Below are positions 25,701 to 35,747 of a DNA stretch of 64,000 nt, one piece after another. Under the pieces are notes generated by a model. That model did not search any database and had not been told where the DNA came from. It saw only the letters and a program-made list of their open reading frames with translations. A program made the position numbers and the translations under genes. Each line of letters opens with the position of its first letter. Position 1 is the stretch's first letter. The stretch is taken from the NCBI RefSeq assembly GCF_022682495.2, contig NC_071398.1:98111705-98175704 (forward strand), in the 5' to 3' direction. The DNA is from Desmodus rotundus (Eukaryota > Chordata > Mammalia > Chiroptera > Phyllostomidae).

Positions 25701-28700
25701 CAGCATTAGCAAATTGTAAACTTTACTGAAATATAGAAATACAAGCCAAAATCAAGGCTTAGAGTTCTGGAAACTTGGGAAGATGTGTTACCGTAGAGAA
25801 ATTATACCAGTGACTTGGGAAAGTATTTTAAGTGGTTTACTTTCCTTTGACATTTAGCAGGAAGAAAGTCGGCGACAGAACTGCCCCCATTAACTTTGTG
25901 TTGATTTTCAATCTGGTGACCTGAGCAGTTTTTGGAGACATGCATGTTAGCTGTACATAAAGTCCAAAGGTTCCCCCAAAGAAAACCAGATTTAAAATCA
26001 AATTTATTGTCACTTTATTAGGACTTTATTTAAGGGAAGAAATTTAGCATACCTGAGTCTATAAATAAAAAAGTAATCTGAATGTGACTAGATCCTATAA
26101 AAATGTTAACAGATCAATTATGGTGCAACTTTGTACTCAAGAAATGGGAGCTAATCCAGTCGTGACCGAGAAGTTAATTATATCACCACCATTTCAGGGT
26201 GATTATCTAGTGCTAAAGTTCATATGTTTTTATATGTATTAATTGCCTTATTTTGGCTATACAGATATATAAAAATTAGTTGTAAATTTAAATGGAAAGA
26301 AAATTGAAAGTCCTTCAGCAAATCTGACTGCTTTTATACATATTTCACGTATGAAACACTCTTATTTTCCAAAAAATTATGAGTTTTTTTAAGGGAATAG
26401 TATGCAAATTGCCCTTATAAAGGCTTGCTTAGTCATATTCCAATGATAAGAATGAAAATGTAAGCAATCTGATTGATAAGCACCATCACCCATCCAAAAA
26501 AATAAAAGACAGAAGAAAACAGAGCAAGTCACCTTTTATGTCCTTGAAGTCTGGATTCAATGATACTGGGCTTACCCTAAACTCAGGGATATTTTCTAAT
26601 TTGAAGTTGATTTATTCTAGCCCAACTGTGTTTTGATTGAATTAACAATGTGATTTAAGTATTTATGAACAATGAAAAAAATTTTTTGTTAGAAATGTTA
26701 AACTAAATATTTTTTCTTAAATATTTTTTGAAAAGCCAGATGAAACCTAGAGCCTGTGGGTTTTAAAAATGTAATATTAATTAATTCCCGTAGTCTCCAT
26801 GGCCCTTCCAGATGTGCGGTTACTGATCGCTCGCCCCCAGATGTGGGCCGTGCAGGCTCTGTAAACTGATTTGCACTTATTTTGAGTGGGGATTATACAG
26901 ATTGCTGATGAATTATTAAAGTAAATGTATTGCCAAATAAATCTAAGAGCAAAATATTAAGCTGTAGTAAATGAGAAAGGAATGTGCAAATAAAGACCTG
27001 CCTGCTTTAATAAGTTCAGCAGTTCCCTTCTCAGTTTCAACCAAAAGAAAAGAGTTTCATTTTTTTTGTTATTGTGTTAAAAAAGAAAAAATGGCCTATA
27101 AAACTGCTTACAGAAGTATCTAAGACAAAAAACAAGGAAATATAATGTTCTAAACTCAGCCGGTCCAAACCACTTGAGCAGCTATGACAGCTCATAAAAC
27201 AGAGTAGTTTTTAACGGGGCTCTGTTTTACATTGCCAGAGTGAGTTTTCCTCGCAGGAAGTAGCCAGAGGGTTTATTTAGTTTCCAGCCCGTGGCTTTGA
27301 TCTTTCTGTACTGTCACATCTCGGGTTACATAGCTCTTTTTCACTGCAGTAAATCTGCAACAGTTAATGAGAATAAAATTTCCTCCTCCTTACTGGTGCA
27401 TGCTGTTAAATGCCAAACCACAGCCAACTGCATATTTGCAGAATTTCAGCTACAATGTATGAAAACAGTGCAATCAGTTTAATCTTGTTGTCTTTGTAAT
27501 TCATTTTATTGGGCTTTCTTTCTTTTTAAGTGACCTACTTTATCAAGTAAGTGGTTGCAAGGCCAAACCTGGGGGAAAGTTTTAGAATGCTAACCAACAG
27601 AGAGAGGCGTGCGTGTGCGGAGGAGGCGGGGGAGGGCCGAGCACATCCACGCGCACTGCGGTTAGGATGCATCGCGGTCTGCTTTCAGGTTCCTGAACGA
27701 CCAAGCCTTTCCTTCTCCTTCAGTAAAGTAGTTTGGTATTTCCTCGATCATGTTGTATGCTCAGTTTCAACATAAATTTCCACTGAGTGTTTACTTAATG
27801 TCAGAACATTATTTTTAACTTTTGATTAAAGATTCCATAGTATTTAATGGAATTGAAAGGATTTCAAAAAACTCAATCTCTACATTACAAGAGCTATTCT
27901 TAAAGTAAAAATAACACTGTTATAAGCATCTTATCAAATGTGGCCTTATACCTATTGGAAATACTGTAAATATTTGTAAAATAAATCAAAGAAAATTTAA
28001 AGTCACACTTAAGCAAACTATTTTATACGTTACTAAACATGCATGTTGATGCTGAAGTATAATAAAATCTCATTTTTTTAATTTGTTTTATTTGCTACAA
28101 AACAAAACCTCTTGGTTGAGGCATTATTGGATTCAGTTAATATATGTTGTTAAATTTATTTTTCACTTACACCTTTGTTACAGTCTGATTTTGTGGTTGG
28201 TAACTGGAACTTACCTCTGCCAAGAAATTCACTCTTAGAAAGCCATTCAGATGATAGCCATTGATAAATACATGTTATGAATATTATACATTTATATAGG
28301 TCATAACAACATTTAAGTATGAAGTGCTACAGAGTATATAAAAGAAAGAAATCAGCTTCTAGTTTCACACCATTGGAGTCACACTTACTGGTATCCTAAC
28401 CATCTGATTCCATAGAAGAAATCCTTTGTATTCTCATAAAAATCAAAATGTGGCATATAAGTCAATAGTATGTAATACCCATTCTTTGATTTAGAAAACT
28501 ATCGTAAAACAATAATTAAAATTGTACTGAAGCTGGAAATAACATTCCTAGATTGGGGCCAGTAAGGTCAGATTTCCTGATAAATAAGAGGACCCGTTTG
28601 GGAAAGTGCCTTTTGTTAGTTGCCCCAGTAAGAAAGGATGATTTCCAAATTTTGAAAGAGAGGGGGGTGCAGTACTAAACTGGGCCTTCCCCAAAGGTGT

Positions 28701-29230
28701 TAGACAGAATGTAGAAATGTTGAACTTTAAAGTAAGCCTGTCTGTGTGTGCTTGAACTATAACATCATCGTTTTCATGTGGAAGAGAGAGCTAGAGGCTA
28801 AAACAGAATTTTAGACCCCTGTGTCTGGCCCAGGGGTGGAGGGCGTGGCTGACCTGGAGACTGCGTCCTTCTTTTTCTGTCACATGTAAGGCTGCACCAG
28901 ACCATTAGTCCGTAATCCATCCTGCATTCTGGATTTGAAAGTCCACAGAACACTTCTGCACAAAATAAACATTAATTTTGAAGCGTCTTTATTCTTTAAA
29001 AAAGTAAGAAAAATATTAAGTGAAGTTGCTCAAAAGTTTATCTCTGGAGCATGAACAGTCCAGTCCAATTTTAAACAGAACTACTGGCAAGAATTAGAAA
29101 CAACTCAGCTTCAATGGCATGTAGATTTCGTCTTTAGTCCAATTCAGTTATTTGAAATGTTATTCTCTACAGCAGTTTGAAATCTGCCTACAGTCTGAGA
29201 TCTCTTGATTAATAATAACGATGGCATTTA
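22717..29230 (+). other. KIFAP3: KIFAP3 last intron, long stretch without clear transposons
   Basis: About 6.5 kb of AT-rich sequence in which I recognise no exon and no clear repeat apart from a possible MIR trace near 24050-24120. It contains an isolated CpG-rich patch at 27600-27680. The lack of insertions contrasts with the rest of the intron and could mean conserved noncoding sequence, but I cannot test conservation. Confidence 0.6.
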
Positions 29231-29239
29231 TTAAAATTT

Positions 29240-29390
29240 ATGTACCCTGAGTGCCAGGCAGCGTAAATGGCTAAGTGCTGTTTATTACAGCCCCGTCTAA
29301 CTCAGTCTCCACAACAGCCCAGGCCCGCAGCCATTGGTGGCATGAAAACAGGGGCGCGTATCACAGGAAGCAACTTGCCCACAGCTTTCT
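29240..29390 (+). repeat. MIR-like relic
   Basis: Phrases such as ccctgagtgccaggcagcgt, ctccacaacagccc and aagcaacttgcccaca follow the MIR order. Confidence 0.55.
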
Positions 29391-30169
29391 TCCCACCACC
29401 CACTCTCTACTCTTCACCCACCTTTCTCTCCTCCCTCTGCTTACGTGAAGGAAGTGTCCTTTTGCAGGGTCCAGTCAGTCCGTTTTGCTCGGACCCCCGT
29501 CCCTGTTGCCTTCTCCAGGAAGTCTCTGCTGTCATCCCTCTTCTCCCTTCTGCCGGGTCCTCCTGTCAGCATGTAAACGTCACCCAGAACCTTTGGGCTG
29601 AGACTCTCATTGGCCCGTGCCACCTTCCACCCACTGCCTGCTTCTCACTTCCCTTCACACGTGCTTCCCCACACCCCCTCCTCACTCTGCACTTCCTCCC
29701 GCCCTGTCCAAGCGGCCAGCGGTCTTCACCTGGCCAAGCCCAAGGGGCCTCCCTCCTCTCTCATTAGTTCCCAGCGGTATCCAGGTCCTGCCCTCTCAAA
29801 CCGTCCCGGTCAGCTCTCAAGGGACGTTGTTTCCCTGCTTGCCCTCCTTCGCCCCTTTCCAGGCCTCCCCAGTGCTCTGCTGGGCGTCCCTGTGTAGCCG
29901 CCCTGTTCAGTGTCCATCCCGTTTGGGGCCCTCTTCTCTAACTGCCCCCCAACTTGAGGATTTCACTCAGACCACATGGCTTTCAGGACCGCCCACAAGC
30001 CCAAGTTTCCATCTGAGACCTCTCCACTGGGTGCCAGCCAGCTTCCTCCTCTGGCCACTGAGCACACCCAGTTGCATGTTGGATGACATCATCAAACCCA
30101 ACTTTGGATTTCCCACGTGCTGACAGGCCCCTCCCCTCGTCTTCCATCACCACCATTCAGTAGGTCAAG

Positions 30170-30980
30170 CTGTCACCTTTGGAGTCTACCATGGTTCCTC
30201 GCTTTTCCTCACCAAGTGCCTCCTTGTCTCCAGTGCCAACTGTCTGCTAAGTCCTGTTGTTTTCATTTCTAGACCATGTCTCAAATTCGTCTGTTTGTTT
30301 TTCCATTTCCACCATCAGCACCCTAGTCCGAGCCACTGCTGTCTATCCCCTGGCCTGCTCGGTAGCCTCCTGGTTAATGTCCCTGCTTCTGCGCTCACCC
30401 GCCCCTGCAGTGCACCTTCTCTCCGTGACCACCATGATTGGGTGAAAACAGGTCCTGTCTCCCACCTGCCTTCCGTGCTTCCCACGCCCCAGTCAGAAGG
30501 TGTAGGTTCCTCACTGCGGCTGGCAGAGCCCTGTGGCTCCGGACCACCTCCCAACCTCCTCCCCTGCACGGGTGCTAGTTGCTCACTAGGTCCACTGGTC
30601 TGGGCTCTCTTCTGTTCCTCAGACACGCACCAAGTTCTCTCTCACTTTAGCACCTTTGTCCGTAAGTTGAATATTCTTCTGACTTTTGAGTAACTCGTTT
30701 GCTCATTCAGGTCACGGCTCAGGTGTTATGCCTCCAAGAGTCTTTCCCTGACAGAACCCTCAAAGATGCTCCTTCTCCCCATCCTCCCATGGCTCTCTCT
30801 TCCGGCACCCTAATCATGTATTTTCTGGTGCACTTGTTTACCTCCCTTCTTCCACAAGAACGTAGTCTGCGAGGAGCAGGAACTCGAACTGTCTTCCTCA
30901 CAGGTGTGCTCTGTGCCCGGCACACACCAGGCTCCCGTGGTGCTTGTGTGATCGATGAGGTCCCAGGGGCAGAGCCAGTA
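30170..30980 (+). repeat. L2 LINE 3' region
   Basis: A long pyrimidine-rich stretch with L2 landmarks in order: gcctcctggttaatgtccctgcttctg, gtcacggctcaggtgttatg, agtctttccctgacagaacc, then agaacgtagtctgcgaggagcaggaac. It is highly diverged and noncoding. The frames here are remnants or chance. The GC-richer DNA from 29390 to 30170 may be more of the same element. Confidence 0.7.
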
Positions 30981-31484
30981 CCCGCTCACATGTGTCTCCC
31001 TCCACTGCCCGTGCCGTGGGCTGTTTGCAGCGTGAACTGTTCTTACAGTGTCTCACTTTTATCTTTAATCTTTACTATTTCAGAATCAAACTTTTCAATG
31101 TACAGTGTATAGTGCAGGGTGGGGTTTGTATTCAGCACGTACAGAATCGAGATTTTTTGTATATACACACACACAGTGTTATGTGCTTGACTTGTGACAG
31201 TGTTGGTAGGAACCTGTGCTCTGTGGGCAGGTTTTTAATGACCCACGTAAGATAAGACCACCTTTTACACTGCAGCGTTTCATATAGGTGAAGACGCCTG
31301 CCTTCAGCGTTAAGATCCATCCAGGTGAGAAATTCTCAGTCTGCATGTGCGATACCACCGCAGGTGAATCAGGTATACTGAGAAGTGCTTACCTGTACCG
31401 AATATAAGCATTCTGTCATATGTTTTTTATTGTTACTGGGAAAAGAAACTTGCAGTGTCCCAGTAGTAACTAGTGTTGCATTAC
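30981..31484 (+). other. KIFAP3: KIFAP3 last intron segment
   Basis: No gene or clear repeat recognised. Confidence 0.7.
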
Positions 31485-33371
31485 TTTTTTAAAAATATAT
31501 TTTATTGATTATGCTCTGACAGTTGTCCTACTTTTCCCTCTCTATTCCCCTTTACCCTCCCACCCGTATTCCCCCCTTTAGTTCATGTCCATGGGTCATA
31601 CATATAAGTTCTTTGGCTTCTACATTTCCTGTACTATTATTACCCCCCCATCTATTCTCTACCTACCATTTATGCTACTTATTCTCTGTACTGTTCCCCC
31701 CTCTCTCCTCCTCCCACTCCCCCACTGATAACCCTCCCTGTGATCTCCATTTCTGGGATTCTGTTCCTGTTCTAGTTGTTTGCTTAGTTTGTTTTTATTT
31801 TAGGTTTGGTTGTTAATAACTGTGAGTTTGTTGTCATTTTACTGTTCATATTTTTTATCTTCTTTTTCTTAGATCTAAGTCCCTTTAACATTTCATATAA
31901 TAAGGGCTTGATGATGATGAACTCCTTTAACTTGACTTTATCTGAGAAGCACTTTATCTGCCCTTCCATTCTAAATGATAGAATAATCTTGGATGTAGGT
32001 CCTTGCCTTTCATGACTTGGAATACTTCTTTCCAGCCCCTTCTTGCCTGCAAGGTTTCTTATGAGAAATCAGTCTTATGGGAACTCCTTTGTAGGTAACT
32101 GTGTCCTTTTCTCTTGCTGCTTTTAAGATTCTCTCCTTATCTTTAATCTTAGCTAATGTAATTGTGATGTGCCTTAGTGTGTTCCTCCTTGGGTCCAACT
32201 TCTTTGGGACTCTCTGAGCTTCCTGGACTTGCTGGAATTCTATTTCCTTTGCCAGACTGGGGACGTTCTCCTTCATTATTTGTTCAAATAAGTTTTCAGT
32301 TTCTTGCTCTTTCTCTTCTCCTTCTGGCACCCCTATGATTCGGATGTTGGAACATTTAAAGATGTCCTGGAGGTTCCTAAGCCTCTCCTCATTTTTTTGA
32401 ATTCTTGTTTCTTCATTCTGTTCTAGTTAAATGGTTATTTCTTCCTTCTGGTCCACACTGTTAATTTGAGCCCTGGTTTCCTTCCCATCACTGTTGGTTC
32501 CCTATACATTTTCCTGTATTTCACTTAGCATAGCCTCCATTTTTTCATCTAATTTGTGACCAAATTTAACCAATTCTGTGAGCTTCCTGATTACCAGTGT
32601 TTTGAACTGTGCATCTGATAGGTTGGCTATCTCTTCGTGGCTTAGTTGTATTTTTTCTAGAGCTTTGATCTGTTTTTTCATTTGGGCCATTTTTTTGTTT
32701 CAGCACACCTGTTACATATAAGAGGGTGGAGCCTTAGGTGTTCACCAGGGCGGGGCAACTCACGTGGCTGCGTTGTGACCCTGTGTGTGGGGGAGGGGTC
32801 CCAGGAGGAACCATGCCGCTTGCTCTGCTCTCTGCCAGTTTTCAGTCACTTCCCCCACTACCCACAAGCAAATAGGGCCCTTCTGGTGCTGATTCCCAGG
32901 TAGGTGGGCTTGTGTACATTCTTGGACCCTGTGGGTCTCTCCAACGAACTCTCCTGTGAGGCTGGGAGTTTCTCCTGCTGCCGCCTCAGCCCCCACAGGT
33001 GTGTTCAATCAGGTTTGAGACTTCATTTCCCTGAGCTGGAACCTGAGGTTTCGAGGTCTGTCTAGCTCCCCGGTTGTTCCTCCCAGTTTATCTAGACGTG
33101 AATGTGGGACCACCTGGTCCGCAATCCGCCGCCTCTCTGGTCCGCCAGCCACCCCCTTGCCCGCCCCGTCCTCCAGCTGCTGCCTTGTTGCGAGTCCTCT
33201 CCGCCCCTCCTACTGATCTGGACAAGAGTTTCTTCTTTAACTCCTTAGCTGTTGGACTTCCGTAGTTCAATTTTCTGTCAGTTCTGGTTGTTTTTTGTTT
33301 TTAAATTTGTTGTCCCTGTTTTGGTTGTGTGAGGAGGCACAGTGTGTCTGCCTATGCCTCCCTCTTGGCCG
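31485..33371 (-). mobile_element. L1-derived element lacking ORF2 (HAL1-like), copy 2
   Basis: Same order as copy 1 on the minus strand: a 5' UTR starting near AAGAGGGAGGCATAGGCAGAC, ORF1, then directly a G-rich 3' UTR ending in the same GCATAATCAATAAAATAT tail. It retains a segment of ORF1 that copy 1 has lost, but has its own small deletion near 31981 and an extra stretch of about 35 bp in the leader near 33285-33325. ORF1 is broken. I found no target duplication, so it appears older than copy 1. Confidence 0.87.
31870..32690 (-). pseudogene. Broken L1 ORF1 in HAL1-like copy 2
   Basis: It starts with MAQMKKQIKALEKIQLS at 32690. The frame breaks after about 62 codons, resumes at 32330 (EGEEKEQETENLFEQ, KERILKAAREKDTVTYKG), stops again near 32010, and continues in another frame to 31870 with the C-terminal end. 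The normal stop is also altered, reading through LKGLRS. Several independent lesions make a working product unlikely. Confidence 0.85.
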
Positions 33372-34018
33372 GAAGTCCATAAGCCTGTTTTCTTTGTTTA
33401 GCTTTATCTAAAGTTGACACATCCCACTTTTTCAGAAATTCTTTCCATTTCATGTTTTTCCTAGTCAAATTCAAAGCACCTTCATATTGGCCTGTCAGAA
33501 ATTGAAAAGCAAAGCAATCTTAAAAATGAATCCATACTTGAGTGGATAGCATGGAGTGGCAATTTAGAGCCCCTCACATGAGGAAGGAGAGGAGAGGAGG
33601 CTTCTAGGAACATAGTTAGGCAAATAAAATTTGAAGTTGCAACTGTAACTTAAAATTACACCTTTTCAAGTTGATACAAGAAACCCGTGAAGCTGTATTT
33701 ACATGAGTATTAAAACTTCATGCTGAGATAGCTTTTGAAGTGGTGAACAGGGATTCTTAAAAGTCTCTAAAATATTTTTTAAGAAGGCTACTGGGTTTTA
33801 AGGACTTCGTAAGTATTGAATTATTATAACTTGTTCTCTGTACACATGGAGGTGGGAAGAGAAACTATTACAAATTTCTTACTGTTGCATCTTGCCTTTT
33901 TCCTCAGAGTCTGGGGGAGGGAGGTGCTGTTTGCCGTCAGCAAGGGGGCACCACAGTCACTTAAACCTGTTCGTCATCTCCCCTTGTCCTGGTACTTGAA
34001 ATAACTAATGGAGATACA
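33372..34018 (+). other. KIFAP3: KIFAP3 last intron segment
   Basis: AT-rich intron with no gene or clear repeat recognised. Confidence 0.7.
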
Positions 34019-34218
34019 CGGTGGACCCTCGAACAAGGCAGGGGTTGGGGGGGCCGATCTCTGAGGCAGTCAGAAACCCGCATGTAACTGAAGTCGGCCC
34101 TCATGCGTGGACCCCCACGCAGAGTTTACCCTGAACAGAGTGGTTCCCACGGGCCAGGCCACTGAAAACCACTGGGACCACCACACAGTCAGGGCCCGAA
34201 TTGTTCAAGGGTCAGGGC
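34019..34218. mobile_element. Tigger-like DNA transposon fragment
   Basis: The left end GTGGACCCTCGAACAAGG is mirrored by the right end TTGTTCAAGGGTCAGG, whose complement is CCTGACCCTTGAACAA. The phrase gtcggccctcatgcg inside resembles Tigger-type elements. About 200 bp, noncoding, without a clear TA duplication. Confidence 0.55.
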
Positions 34219-34500
34219 TCCCATGTGCAAGTCCGAAACGCCCCTGTCGTGCCTGCGCTCCCACAGGTGTGCACTGCATTCCCACCTCCATGCACAAGTC
34301 TCCTCCTAGTCGCCCCGCTGCACTTCCAAGGCCCAGATTGTCGGGGTGGCCCAACCCCAAGGCCGCGAACGCCCCAGAATGAACATGGCCCACCCTAAAC
34401 CCTTCTGTGACCTGTGCCCTTTTCAAAGAGGAGCCACCACGGTAGCAGTGAGCCTGCATGCGGGATGTGTGCAGCGTGAGACACCTGAAAGCCCTACCTT
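34219..34500 (+). other. KIFAP3: KIFAP3 last intron segment
   Basis: Locally GC-rich. The overlapping short open frames here show no recognisable protein. Confidence 0.65.
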
Positions 34501-34513
34501 GATTTGCTGCTTT
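34501..34513. repeat. Target-site duplication, left copy
   Basis: GATTTGCTGCTTT, matched with one difference by GATTTTCTGCTTT at 35735-35747. Confidence 0.7.
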
Positions 34514-34759
34514 TTTTTTTAATTGTTATTCAATTACAGTTGTATGCCTTTTCTCCCCATCCCTCCACCCCACCCCAGCTGAACCCACCTCCCTCCCCCA
34601 CCTCCACCCTCCCCCTTGATTTTGTCCATGTGTCCTTTATAGTAGTTCCTGTAATCCCCTCTTCCCACTGTCCCCACCCCACTCCCCCCTGGCTATTGTT
34701 AGATTGTTCTTAACTTCAATGTCTCTGGTTATACTTTGTTTGCTTTTTTCTTCTATTGA

Positions 34760-35092
34760 TTATGTTCCAGTTAAAGGTGAGATCATATGGTATTTGTCCC
34801 TCACCGCCTGGCTTGTTTCACTTAGCATAATGCTCTCCAGTTCCATCCATGCTGTTGCAAAGGGTATAAGCTCCTTCTTTCTCTCTGCTGCGTAGAATTC
34901 CATTGTGTAGATATACCATAGTTTTTGGATCCACTCGTTTGCTGATGGGCATTTAGGTTGCTTCCAGTACTTGGCTATTGTAAATTGTGCTGCTATGAAC
35001 ATTGGGGTGCACAGGTTCTTTTGGATTGGTGTTTCAGGATTCTTAGGGTATAATCCCAGCAGCAGAATTGCTGGGTCAAAGGGCAGTTCCAT
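34760..35092 (-). pseudogene. L1 ORF2 C-terminal fragment (not inverted)
   Basis: Encodes [19 protein letters not shown], then KLWYIYTMEFYAAERKKEL and KYHMISPLTGT, the C-terminal end of L1 ORF2p (endonuclease and reverse transcriptase protein). None of the catalytic domains are present. Confidence 0.92.
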
Positions 35093-35098
35093 TTTTAG

Positions 35099-35724
35099 AT
35101 CACCAACTTAAAACGCCATACACGAAAATAAACTCAAGATGGATAAAAGACTTAAATATAAGTTGTAACACCATAAAAGTCCTTGAGGAAAACATTGGCA
35201 GGAAAATCTCAGACATTCCACGCAGCAACATCCTCACAGACATGTCCCCTAAAGCAAGGGACATAAAGGAAAGAATAAACAAATGGGACCTCATCAAAAT
35301 AAAAAGCATCTGCATGGCTAAAGAAAACAGCACCAAATTACAAAGAGAACCAACAGTATGGGAAAACATATTTGCTAATGATACCTCAGACAAGGGCCTG
35401 ATCTCCAAAATATATAAAGAACTCACACGACTCCACTCCAGGAAGACAAACAACCCAATTAAAAAATGGGCAAAGGACTTGAACAGACACTTCTCCAAGG
35501 AAGACATACAGAGGGCCCAAAGACATATGAAAAGATGCTCAGCATCACTAGCCATCAGAGAGATGCAAATTAAAACCACAATGAGGTACCATCTCACACT
35601 GGTTAGAGTGGCCAACATAAACAAATCAACAAACAAATGTTGGAGAGGATGCGGAGAAAAGGGAACCCTAGTGCACTGTTGGTGGGAATGCAGACTGGTG
35701 AGGCCACTGTGGAAAACAGTATAG
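35099..35724 (+). pseudogene. L1 ORF2 fragment, inverted part
   Basis: Encodes ORF2p sequence immediately upstream of the other fragment: [20 protein letters not shown], then [38 protein letters not shown] and [18 protein letters not shown], which includes the Cys-rich motif. It lies past the reverse transcriptase core. The minus-strand open frame over the same bases is a shadow. Confidence 0.93.
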
Positions 35725-35734
35725 AATTTCCTCA

Positions 35735-35747
35735 GATTTTCTGCTTT
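35735..35747. repeat. Target-site duplication, right copy
   Basis: GATTTTCTGCTTT; one mismatch to the left copy. Confidence 0.7.

Larger units (their letters stand above)
34514..35734 (-). mobile_element. LINE-1 with 5' inversion (twin priming)
   Basis: 34514-35098 is the L1 3' end on the minus strand (A-rich tail, 3' UTR, ORF2 C-terminus). 35099 to about 35734 is the neighbouring upstream part of ORF2, on the + strand. In normal L1 order the two meet with only a few bases missing. The whole is bracketed by a near-perfect 13-bp duplication, so inversion happened during one insertion. The tail (TGTAATTGAATAACAATTAA) differs from the other L1 copies in the window. Confidence 0.93.

Noticed and set aside
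29267..30123. Overlapping 166-168 codon Pro/Ser-rich frames
   Set aside because: They lie in pyrimidine-rich sequence next to and probably part of an old L2 LINE.
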